From: Chamaecyparis obtusa
Lineage: Eukaryota; Streptophyta; Pinopsida; Cupressales; Cupressaceae
Reading direction: 5' to 3'
DNA length: 64,000 nucleotides
Assembly: GCA_027943335.1 (NCBI GenBank)
Contig: BSBK01002059.1
Location: 1,403,845 to 1,467,844 of the forward strand
The notes beneath the pieces are model-generated. The model was not told the origin of the DNA and did not search any database. It saw nothing but the letters and a program-made list of their open reading frames with translations. How positions within the stretch are numbered: the first letter of the stretch is position 1; every line of letters begins with the position of its first letter. The position numbers and the translations under genes were made by a program. Shown piece by piece: positions 24,048-33,692 of the stretch.

Positions 24048-26278
24048 TATGGACAAGGAGAACCCTTAGTTCTTCTTGTCGAACTGTGCCTCTTGGCAAA
24101 AAAGTTGGCATCTAAAGTTGACTGTATATCAGCTTCAATTTCCTCCAAAGCCTTAGTTTCCCTAGATTTCCTACCCCTAGTTTTGGGAGTCTTTATTATT
24201 GCCTTCAGAGAGATGGGTGTTTGAACAATTGATAAGTTAATAGAATGAGCGAAATTATTATTACCCACCTAAATTTCCTAACAAACCTCATCTGCAAAAT
24301 GAGCCAAATTACTATTACCCAACTAGTTTTCCAGACGTAACTCCAAGGACTGATGAACATCATCAATGAGGGAAACTTTAGCTAAAGGTGAAGAGATAGG
24401 TTCAACAATTGGATTATCATTAGAGGGAGAAAAATAATTCAATCTCAAAGAATCCAGATGAGGACCCTCATTCATGCCTAAATCATCATGCATATGTGAA
24501 GAGACTAGATAGAAAACTTTCAAAGACATAATTTAGCATGTTCAGAGGTCACCTTTTTTCAATTTGAGAGGGGCATCTGAAAACATAACGGAACACACTA
24601 TCGAATCAAAGAGAGGCTTAGAAGGAAATTTTAAATGAGGTTTAATCTCTGATACAATAGCCTGAGAAATGTCAACTCTACTAAGGCAAGCAAGAATAGT
24701 TGGCATGGAAACCTTTAACATATTGGCAAAAGAGGTAATTAGAAGTGGGGAAAAGTGCAATGGAGCCAAGACAATCTAAGAGGACACAATCTCAGGGGAT
24801 TTATTTAACAAAGGATTCCCATGCTTCTTTTTCAGTAAATTACCCTTGGCTAAACCCTCAGGATGGGGATTCACTTCCTTTTCAAAAGCAAGCTAATCAA
24901 GATTCGCTTGGTGAGAATGAACATTTAAACTCTTATCGTTATTTTCTTCAGAAGGACTAGGCAACTTATCCTTATTACCAGGGACCATAGAAAACTTAGA
25001 GGAGAAAGATGTTCTATCCTTACAAACAATTAGATTTGAACAATTGGGATCCTTACATTGATTCGTGAAATGTCCTAATAAATGTGCATAACATAATATT
25101 GAATGAGCATCTTCAATAATAATTTTTTGCCTCCAAAGACCCCATTTGAACTGGAGACAAATATTATGAGGGAATATCTTAGTAAGATCTAACAACACAA
25201 ATATCCTAATAGATTTGTGGGGTTCCTCAAAAGGTATCAGATCATGTTGTATGAATGTACCAATTTTATTAGCAATAGCCTCAATAATATCCAAATCCTT
25301 GTATTCCAATGACAAAACAAGTAGTTCTACCTAGAATGGCATTAGGGCACATGCAGAATCATGAAGATTAAAATTAGGAGACCAGATGACCATACAAATA
25401 CCAATACCATTAGAGAACTAGTTGTTTATACAAAGAACATCATTACGGGTTAAAGTAGAATCAAAGATAGCAACAAATGAATTTGACTTATATGGTCAAG
25501 ATAAAATAAATTTGTGAGCCCTATCCAATTTTCTTTAGCCCACGTGCAAAATTTAGAAATTGGAAAAAAAGTCTAGATCTTACCTATAAGCACTCTTTCT
25601 TCCATATACAATACATGTGGTTCAAGAAGACCATCATTTATTTTAAGAGAGGGCCGAGAATGAGGCATTCTGTAATGCTGAGGGTTTGGTGCAGAAGAAA
25701 ATGAACCCAAAGCATCCAAATTGTCACCCGGTTGACCCTGATGTTGTTTGTTTACAGGCAACCTTTCACCTGAAGGGTTCTTGCTTGAACCACCCATAGT
25801 AACAGGGGGAAAGTTTGAATGTGGAGGGTTATTGCGATGAAAAAAATACTGGCGAGGGGGATTCATGTTGTGAAGGATAGATTTGGGTGGAGGCTTATTA
25901 AATTGAAGGACATGCTGGGATTGAGGGTTCTGATAAGGCTGGGTATGGTGAAGGGCGATATTGTTTGGGGAAGATAAAAACCTAGGAGAGCGAATAGACA
26001 AATAATTAGGCTAGGAAACAAAAGAAGGTGCATTAGGGTCAAAATTACCGATAAGAGATCTATTGAAATCATGAATGGGGGTAGGAATTAAAGGTCTCGA
26101 GTAGATGTCCAGTGTCGGTTGAAACCTAGGAAAATCAAATTGCCTAAACTTTATAGCCTTCCTACGCCCATAACCAAAATGCTGATGGGAAAATTGCTGA
26201 GGCCTACCATTGAATCTCCAAAAAGTAGGTTGCGAAGGGTGGCCACTGAAAACCCTAGGATTTTCATGCTCCTATCAC
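24047..26278 (-). pseudogene. LINE ORF1 (nucleic-acid-binding protein relic)
   Basis: One frame runs from about 25,315 to 24,047 and overlaps the ATG of ORF2. It is broken by stops, several of them TAG (near 24,893, 24,770 and 24,323). It contains SILCYAHLLGHFTNQC, which keeps the His and last Cys of a CCHC knuckle but has lost the proper CxxC. Before it is a segment like the DUF4283 region of plant L1 ORF1 proteins (VLLDLTKIFPHNICLQFKWG). Upstream (25,573-26,001, other frame) is a proline/asparagine/serine-rich region with SSKNPSGERLPVN. ORF1 proteins coat LINE RNA; this one cannot be made intact. Confidence 0.65.
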
Positions 26279-26331
26279 ACCAATTGCACCGATCTCATTT
26301 TCTCCATTCGCTCCTTTCACTCCATCGCCAT

Positions 26332-26351
26332 CAACTTGAGAGCATTGTGTT
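26332..26351. repeat. LINE target-site duplication, right copy (20 bp)
   Basis: Matches 6,025-6,044 at 18 of 20 positions and marks the 5' end of the LINE at 26,331, which shows the insertion is full length rather than 5'-truncated. Confidence 0.85.
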
Positions 26352-27430
26352 GTAAAAGGTAAAAGTAATTGGGTTTTTAAATTGAATAAATATTTGATAC
26401 ATATGTTTTGAGGTAGGTATTTAAGCATTTTAAACTTGATTACCAAATAACATCGAAACTAGGGGCACCTATCCCTACTTTAGCCAAAACCTTACCTAGA
26501 CACTTACACATAACTAAGCACTCCAAAACATCAACCCCTCCTATGTCCTTTGTAAAAATATGAGTGGTAGAAGTATACAAAAAGTGTATTCCCTTGAAAG
26601 GTCACCTAGAAGCCTCAACCCATGAAGAAAAAACCAAGGGAAAATAAAGCACCCCATAATCTAGTTACAACCAATAGAGCAACCCCCAAGTAGATCCCTC
26701 AACATTTTCCTCTTCCTATATTGCAAGGTGTGTTATCTTAGTCTCCTTGTGATGTGTAGTGAAACATTGTTTCATGACATGACTTAACTACCTCCCATAT
26801 CTTCTATAAGTCCAATGGTTTTATCGAGCATTAATAGGATGATTAGTTAGTTTAATAAATAACAATGGTATTAGAATTGAGGTTATGGGTTCGAACCCCA
26901 TGCTTGCACTAGGGGAATTGTCGTAAGGTGTGTGCCCTTAATGCTCTTATATTAATGCACACAATGTACTATTGGTTTGTGACATGGATTGAGCACCTCT
27001 TGTGTCTTTTATAGGTTTAGTGGTTATAACAGGTATTAATAGGTTGATCTTTTAGTGCAACAAAAACCAACATCATCTCACTTTTTTATTTTTATGTTGC
27101 CTGCTAAAACCTTATCTCTACCTATTCCGCCTTTTTCTCATTGCAAATTCTTAATTTATTTCAAATTAGTATTTATTTTTATGTGCTTTAATGTTGATTC
27201 ATTCATTTTGAATCATCTAACATGTTTTAGTGTCAAAATAACATAAAGACTTAAGAGTCTATAAGAATATCAATTATTTAATTTTCCACTCATGATATAA
27301 TCCTTGTTTCATAATTTTATTAGATGGTTTCTTATTGTCTTGAAACTATTTTTTTAAAGCTATTAGGTTAATCCATTAAGGCTTTAATTGAGGAGATCAT
27401 AAACCCCATAGATGAATAAATAGAATCTTT
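26352..27430 (+). repeat. Copia-fragment repeat, copy A (right part)
   Basis: This continues the RT fragment split by the LINE. The first codons read VVKGKSNWVFKLN, the normal continuation of a Copia RT after MTQPEG. It then runs into non-RT sequence (AGGGGCAC..., GAAGCCTCAACCCATGAA, ATCATCTAACATGTT, CTCATGATAT) that recurs in copy B. The junction between RT and unrelated sequence is the same in both copies. An extra block of about 330 bp (26,730-27,060) is absent from copy B. Confidence 0.7.
26740..27060 (+). mobile_element. SINE-like tRNA-derived insertion, possibly a dimer
   Basis: A perfect Pol III B-box core, GGTTCGAACCCC, lies at 26,888-26,899, inside ATGGGTTCGAACCCCAT. Upstream is an A-box-like segment (CCAATGGTTTTATCGAGC). 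The head recurs near 26,999-27,045 (TTTAGTGGTTATAACAGG, then TATTAATAGG as in the first), so it may be a full unit followed by a truncated one. The block is missing at the same point in copy B. I found no clear target duplication, so SINE status is inferred. Confidence 0.45.
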
Positions 27431-28440
27431 GAAAATTAATTATACATGGGATCTTGTACCATTGGCTAAAGGATGAAATCCAATTTATTGCACAAATGTG
27501 TGTTAAAACAAAATTAGTTCAAGTCGAGGCATTGAAAAGTATAAATCAAGGTTATTTGTGAAGGTCTACTCTTAGATTGAGGCTATTGATTAGGGTGACA
27601 TATTTTCTCCTATTACATTAATTACATCCATTAGATTTTTTCTTTCTATTGTTGATGTATATGAATTAGACCTTGAGAAAATGGATATGAAAACTAATTT
27701 CCTTCATCGTTATTCTAAGGATGAGATTTATATGACACAACCAGAGCACTATGTTGTAAAATATATAAGTAATTTAGTCTATAAATTAAAGATACATTTT
27801 TTACCAAAAATCTGATAATTAAATGTTGAGTTTAGGAAATTCAAACCATTTTAAATTAGATTGCAAATAACACTCAAAATAGGGGCACTGGCCCCTTCGT
27901 TAGCCAACACCTTAGCTAGGAACTCATACTTGATTGAGCACTTGGTAGCATCGTCCCTTCCAACGTCCTTTGTAAAACTAAAAGTTATCAGAGCCTAGAA
28001 ATAGGATAACCCCTTGAAGGGTTGTCTAGAAGCCTCAACCCATGAACTAGCCACTTGCAAAAGAAAAAAACTTGTGCCATAGTCACAAAAAATAGAGGAA
28101 CCCCCAAATGAATCCCTCACAATGATCATCTTTATCTCCCTCTTCCTCTCCCTTTTCAACTCTACTCTTTAAAAAAACCCTAGCTATACTTCTTTCACCT
28201 CGTTGTCATTACAAAGTGTTAACTTCTTGGAAATTAGTATATATGTGGTTTTATTTATGTGCTTCAATCATCTAACATGTTCTATTGTGAGAAGAAATAT
28301 AAATTATTTATTTTTCTACTCATGATATCATCCTAGTTTCATAATTCCATTGGATTCATTCTTTCAAATTTATTTTTAAGAGTTATATAGATATCTTCTT
28401 AAGGCTATAGTCAAGGAGATCATGAATCCCACAATTCAGA
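27431..28440 (+). repeat. Copia-fragment repeat, copy B
   Basis: This is a second copy of the unit at 5,663-6,044/26,352-27,430. The RT part (27,440-27,790) reads IEKYKSRLF, FSPIT, TSIRFFLSIV, LEKMDMKTNFLH, EIYMTQPEHYVVK and NLVYKLK, better preserved than copy A. After 27,790 it matches the non-RT part of copy A through to CTCATGATAT (about 28,320) and the AAGGCT.TAGT.AAGGAGATCAT stretch near 28,400. The two copies are in direct orientation and adjacent, apart from the LINE and Gypsy insertions. Confidence 0.7.
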
Positions 28441-29846
28441 AAAGATAAATATATATAACCTCCAATTATCCTTACACAAACCTTTCTACTAAAAATCAAG
28501 GAAAAAAAATTAATTTATAAAATAGCCAAATTAGGTCCACAAGTCACAAGTTTACTTCCACATGATAAGTTTGTTCTATACTTGTGGATATCAATTTCAA
28601 GCTCACAAAGCTAACACTAGATAATATATAATTAGAATTGCATGTCAACAATTAAGTGTAAAATTCCAATATTTGAGTAAAAACATCTTGACTAAAACAA
28701 GAACTAAATATCCACGATTTTATTAATGGAATAGTGTTTCTTTCCACAAAGGTTCCAAGCCTTATTGGGATGTTATTATTGTTTGTCCATGTTAGGGTTG
28801 AGGTTCCTCAATATTGTGTGTCCATATTAGGGATAATGAGCTATTTTGAATCATTTTGAATTGTTATTCATTTACATAACTCTAGCTAAAAGTATTTACC
28901 CTTTTCTTCATCATCTTTTTCTTCCTTTTCTCTCTTGCATCCTTATGATGGATCATGTAGTATGATCTGAAAGATTGATGACAAAAAAACTCTACATAAT
29001 CGATAAAGTGAAATAATAGAGATGTTGAGTTCTAAGTTACCTAAAAAATAATACAAATAAAACAGAAGCACCAAACAAGAAAAGGCAAAACACAAAATAG
29101 ATTAAATTAGTTGAAAAAAATAATTATATTTATCTAATTTCCATTAAATTCAACCTAAAGTAATGTGATGATATTATTTCATATTTATACTTCAAAGATC
29201 TAAAACCTAATTCTTACTTTCTATTCCAAAAATATGAATTGTTAAATTACCTTTGTAGAAGACTTTAGGAAAAATTTCTTCTTAAATAATCTTACTTTTC
29301 CTTCCACACTTTCATTCTAGCTGAATTTTTAATTTTTTCCAATCATCAAATATTTTTTATAATAAAAAATTAAAACAAATGAATAGATAAGATCAGCCAT
29401 TAGAACCCAAATTAAAAAGCCATGTCCATGTAAAAATAAAAACTTATTAAAAATCATTTAAAAAAGAACAGATCACTCCAAAGTTGTACATGTATTGAAA
29501 ATACGAGGAATTCTTCCAACAAAATCAAATATAACAAAAGCAATACCGAATAAATACACTTTGCACAAGAAACACTGAGACTTTACTACAGGAAAATGCA
29601 ACTAGGTAGGGATATGTATGCCATTAGAAAATGGTTATATACAGATTTCCTAAGAGCATTTTATTAAAAGATGGTAGGATATTTATGCAATTACATACAC
29701 AAAATTGCTATATACAAATTTCCCAACGGTATTGAAACTGTTATAGGAATCTAAATCAGAAGTGTTATGGTCAACCTTTTAGAAGACAAAACTTTTGCAA
29801 TGTAGACGAACAGTTATGTAATATGTACAAATCAGTCTCTTAAATA
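28441..29846. other. AT-rich DNA downstream of the AP2-type gene, no gene seen
   Basis: No domain or exon structure is visible. It includes the presumed 3' UTR and polyadenylation region of the minus-strand gene that ends at 29,847; a single polyadenylation signal cannot be picked with confidence in such AT-rich sequence. Confidence 0.5.
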
Positions 29847-32094
29847 CTATGAGCGGGCCTGTTTTTCCTTGTTTATCATCTCTAACAGTTGACGTGCAGC
29901 TTCCTCATTCAGACCATCAACGCAAGCTTCAGAATAATCTGTTGATTGATTGCACAGCATCTGGACAAATTCCCCTTCAGACATAAGTCTCCACTGCAAA
30001 AATATATGGAAGAGTTAGCCTAAACGTTAGATTCAAAATTTTCTACAAAACTTCTTCCTGAAAGTTTGTTTCATGCACAGTAAAATACATATATTTCTAC
30101 AAGAAAAACGTCTAAAATCTTGTTAACAACCCCTTTCAAAATTTTGCAAGTTAACTAATCCTTACCTCTTCTATACGTTTAATGTCATAATCTGCTTCAG
30201 GGTAGTTTAGCTTTCTTCGTGGTGGGCTCCTCAGGACCAGGTGAGCTTTGTCAGAGGCCCTGCAAACAATTTTGTTGTATATAAATGCTGACTTTAACTG
30301 TTTAGATTAATGGTTTATTCTAAACTCATCAATTTGTTTTGTTGAATGCTAATGTATGGATTTCGAGTAGTAATTCTAATGTATGGGTTATGAGTTGCTA
30401 TGAATCACAGTCTGGGACTATGAATTCATATGGAAAATTATGTGTATTAGTATAGACATCTAGACATATGAATTTAGACCTATTTGATTCACAATTATTT
30501 CATTTATTATATATTATAACATAAATTTTATGTACTTCTTAATTTATAATATTATAATTTTTATTAAATGTTAATATTTTCATTTGTAAATAATTATCAA
30601 ATTTATAAAAAAGATTTTTTCTCAATACACTCAGATTATTGCATTACATCCTTTACATTCATCTTTCAGAACCAAAGATCAAGACGAATTAAATTAAGCA
30701 TATATAGAAAATTTAAACATGGAAAGAAAAACTATCTAAATGCTCGTCAGGAGAGAAGGGAGATAAAGACTAACCTTGCAGCAGCTTCAGGAATATAATG
30801 GTACCCTGAAAAGTACATAAATATCATAAAATGATTAAACATGTCTATACTTAAATAAAACAGTTGTCGCCAAAGCTACAATATATATTATGAGAAAACT
30901 ATCAACTTACCTAAGCTTCTCTGGTAGCCATTAGCAATCCTGCATGAAATAGCACAAATACATTATATTCAATTTTATGTAAACAGATGTAATATCCTCA
31001 ATATGAAAATTAAGAACGCTGTAACTTAGATGAGGCAATACCAGATAAAAGCTTGCCATTTCTTAGTCCTCCTGTAATCAGTTACACCAATGTAATTTGT
31101 TGTGCGCTTATATTTTCCACCTTGTTCATTCTCCTTATCGGGCTGACCCTCACTTTTGCCATTGCCATCATTCCTTTTAGGGCTTGAAATTTGTTTTGTA
31201 TCCACACTAGAAACAATTTGAAGCACTGAATTCTTTCCGTGATTGTAGTTCAAATGAAATACACACTTTTCCCCATATTCTAACCTGCCGTTTTCTTTCA
31301 TGTTATCCACCAAACTTTCATCTCTCTTCCTCCTACTTTTCTCACTTTTGTGATCTATTAGATGGAAGTTCTTTGTATGGCTGTAGTACTGGTGCATCTT
31401 AAGAGATTTCTTCCTTTTTCTACTGTTAGGATTTACAATTTCTATCTGGCCACCACAAGTAGGAGCTTCAACTTGAGTATGGTAAGACATGTCATTGGAG
31501 ATAGCAGGATCTCCAACTGTAGTGTTCATTTTTTCTCTATAGTTCACATTAATTTTATCACTCTCCTCAGGCTGTGATTCCATTCTATTTGTCATGCCAT
31601 CCTTGACAGATTCAGAATTCTTATTATAATCATTCTTTTGATTATGCATAACGTCTAACTCCTTTGTATATACGTTATCATGGTTCATATCAATACCTTT
31701 ATCTCTTCTTCTTTTTATATCCCCGTGGAGAGAAATCTTCCCGCCGGAGAAACAGATGTTCCTATTATTTTGACGAGTACAAGGAGAAGCTTTTATTTTA
31801 TTATGAGAAACCCTAGTATTAGGGTTCCCAGAATTATCCCTAATCTCAACGTGAGGATCGCCTGCATCTTGGATATCATCATTATCAAAACTACTACGTT
31901 TAAACACCACTGCATTTCTCTTAAGTAATATCAGACCCATTATAGCGCCCTTCTCAGTATCCTGCAGTATTTATATATATGTAAACTTCATGAAAATCAT
32001 AATTCAAAGAATTCTTACACAATTTCGGAGAAAACAACAGGATTAGGAAATCACTTACAGTGAAGGAGTCCAAACTTAAATCAAGAGATGCCAT
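29847..32094 (-). CDS. Single-AP2-domain transcription factor, divergent euAP2-type, 6 exons
   Basis: CDS exons are 32,094-32,059, 31,961-31,042, 30,939-30,911, 30,805-30,775, 30,259-30,166 and 29,993-29,847. Every junction is GT-AG, phases agree, and the total is 1,257 nt (418 residues plus TAG). The N-terminus is MASLDLSLDSFT (LxLxL, EAR-like). A long polar, basic, low-complexity middle includes a RKRKKSLK basic cluster, a possible nuclear signal. Then comes one AP2 domain (about residues 300-360): YIGVTDYRRTKKWQAFIW, a RSLGYHYIPEAAARASDKA segment, and LRSPPRRKLNYP, which correspond to the YRG and RAYD elements. The 29- and 31-nt exons cut the domain where euAP2 genes have 26- and 31-nt exons. 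The C-terminal tail is helical and acidic/basic mixed. The role, DNA-binding transcriptional regulator in the nucleus and probably a repressor, is inferred. Expression is not shown. Confidence 0.8.
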
Positions 32095-32306
32095 TGGAGA
32101 AAAGTCTACTCCAAGATTAAAAAAAAATTAAACTACTCCTTTGCGCGAGATTATGCAACACTCTTTGTTCACGAAATTCTTCAACTCGGCCTGAAATGCA
32201 TACTAGTGTTATTTCCTTTTGTACCTTTACGCCATCTTTGTAATCTTTCTGCTCTAGCAGCTGTGTTTACGCAGAAAACTCTACCAATTTTGCAATTTAT
32301 TTATGA

Positions 32307-32314
32307 TTTATATA
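32307..32314 (-). promoter_or_regulatory. Possible TATA box of the AP2-type gene
   Basis: On the minus strand CTATATAAATC lies about 213 nt upstream of the start ATG (32,094), a reasonable distance allowing a 5' UTR of 150-190 nt. It is the best TATA match between the ATG and 32,500. No experiment or conserved flanking element supports it. Confidence 0.35.
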
Positions 32315-33270
32315 GATTACCTATTAGGATGTTATGGCCGACTCTGGAGGATATAATTTTCACTTGGATAAAAGCTATAGCAAATCATATGGCGCCGATC
32401 ACTTTGATATCGGTGAGGATGTGTTTATGTTTAGTACCAACCGGACCGGCTTGATGTTCTTTTGGGATCAGCCTATTTGTGGATTAGATCAATTTAACAG
32501 ATGATATATATGAATGACTACGTCGTATTCAGAAAGGCCCGGGCTTATATTCAATGCATTGCAAAGATTGAGAGGCAGGGTATCTTGTCCATCAGTAAGA
32601 GTGAGATATCATTATCACAAAGTGTGAGAAACTATTAGAATACTATCTTCCTTGTCCTGGATTGTACATAAGTGATCTCATTACATTAATCAATTCACCT
32701 AAACGATATACTTGTGATTAAAATAATTAACATTGCCAATTTTAAAACTCTTGATTCTCTAATATAACTAGTAGTCATTAGCATGCAATTCCATTATCAT
32801 GTATTGTAGTAACTATAAGAACACTTCTAGTCTTTAAGTTTGTTTTTGATAGAGGCAGACTAGACACTTTTTTTCTGCTGATTATTTGTTGTGTGACTAG
32901 TGCGATTAATATGATGTTAATGTGCTTCTAGTCTTTCTGTACCATGGGCCAACACCCTTTTGCTTCTTTTTCTATCAAAAACTATAAGAACCCTTCAATA
33001 ACGTATCATAAACAATATTAAAAAAATTACTTTTATCATTTGTCTTCTAGGAAGAGGACAAAATAGATGTCCTCTTTTAAATCTGCTATTTTGAGGTAAA
33101 CTATAAGAAGCATCTATAAGAGGCTAGTCTAGAGAGTGGGCATGAGTTTTTTCTCGATAGTTTTATTGCCTATTATTTGTGATACTGGACTGACATTCAT
33201 CCTCATTGGCCTTGAGCTAGAGCTCTTATTTAGTCTTGGTCACTTTAATTCTATTGTATTCTTAATATGA
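32315..33270. other. Upstream intergenic region, nothing recognised
   Basis: I see no domain or RNA gene. The open frame 32,206-32,454 (plus) overlaps the likely promoter of the AP2-type gene and has no family signature. Confidence 0.5.
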
Positions 33271-33436
33271 TTAGTAATATACTTGTCTCTCTTTCTATGG
33301 TGGATTTTATTCCCAGAAGATTTTCTCCATGTAAATCTAGTGCTTCATGTGTAAAGGGTTAATCTTTAGTTTTATATTTGCAATAATTTTTAGTTTAAGT
33401 TTATATTCCATGCTTAGTTCACCTTGTTTTACAACA
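33271..33436 (+). repeat. 3' end of a Ty1/Copia LTR (fragment)
   Basis: The sequence GGTGGATTTTATTCCCAGAAG, then TTTTCTCCATGTAAATCT, matches the phrase common near the 3' end of plant Copia LTRs (GGTTTTCCACGTAAATCT-like). It ends TTTTACAACA directly before a primer-binding site. The 5' limit is uncertain. Confidence 0.55.
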
Positions 33437-33438
33437 CT

Positions 33439-33450
33439 TAGTATTAGAGC
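33439..33450 (+). other. Primer-binding site of a Copia fragment (decayed)
   Basis: TAGTATTAGAGC differs from TGGTATCAGAGC by one G-to-A and one C-to-T transition and lies just after the LTR end, with a gag start about 110 bp downstream. Confidence 0.65.
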
Positions 33451-33563
33451 TAATGATTTTGTTGAGGGAGAGATGCATTTCTCTATACGTGTTGAAGGCT
33501 TCCTTCTATAGTGGGAGCTTTTATTTTGCAAGCTTTTTGATATTTTTAGAAAGTTTGAATACC

Positions 33564-33692
33564 ATGGTATCCATCTCTTATCAAGATATTGAGAAGTTCA
33601 ATGAAATTGATTATGAGATGTGGAAGTTGAAAGATGAAGGTCTCCATGAAAAAGAGATCTGTTGTTCTATATTTATTAAGAAAAGAAGCTAG
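33564..33692 (+). pseudogene. N-terminal fragment of a Ty1/Copia gag
   Basis: The frame MVSISYQDIEKFNEIDYEMW, followed by KLKDEGL, matches the conserved gag start of plant Copia elements (..KFNG.NF..WK.KMEDLL..). It ends at TAG after 42 codons. No gag core follows in frame. The region to about 36 kb may hold further decayed internal sequence of this element: a GVQIHQSRDV-like segment near 35,734 recalls the SRDVVFDE motif of Copia integrase ends. Confidence 0.6.

Larger units (their letters stand above)
6045..26331 (-). mobile_element. Full-length plant L1-type LINE, interrupted by a Gypsy tandem
   Basis: This is a non-LTR retrotransposon in the minus orientation. The 5' end lies at 26,331 and the poly-A tail (T-run on the plus strand) at about 6,043-6,052. 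A 20-bp target duplication flanks it. Removing the inserted Gypsy block (6,545-18,359) leaves about 8.5 kb. In order it carries an ORF1 relic with a cysteine/histidine knuckle-like segment, ORF2 with an AP-type endonuclease, a reverse transcriptase with FVDD, a zf-RVT-like segment and a terminal RNase H domain, then a long 3' UTR. Many in-frame stops make it inactive. It landed in a Copia-derived repeat. Confidence 0.85.

Noticed and set aside
26880..26910. A functional tRNA gene at the B-box
   Set aside because: No cloverleaf can be drawn: acceptor and anticodon stems are missing, and the A-box is poor. A SINE-like origin fits better.
31362..31928. Plus-strand open frames opposite the AP2-type gene
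   Set aside because: They are antisense to exon 2, which is supported by exact splice junctions and the AP2 domain.
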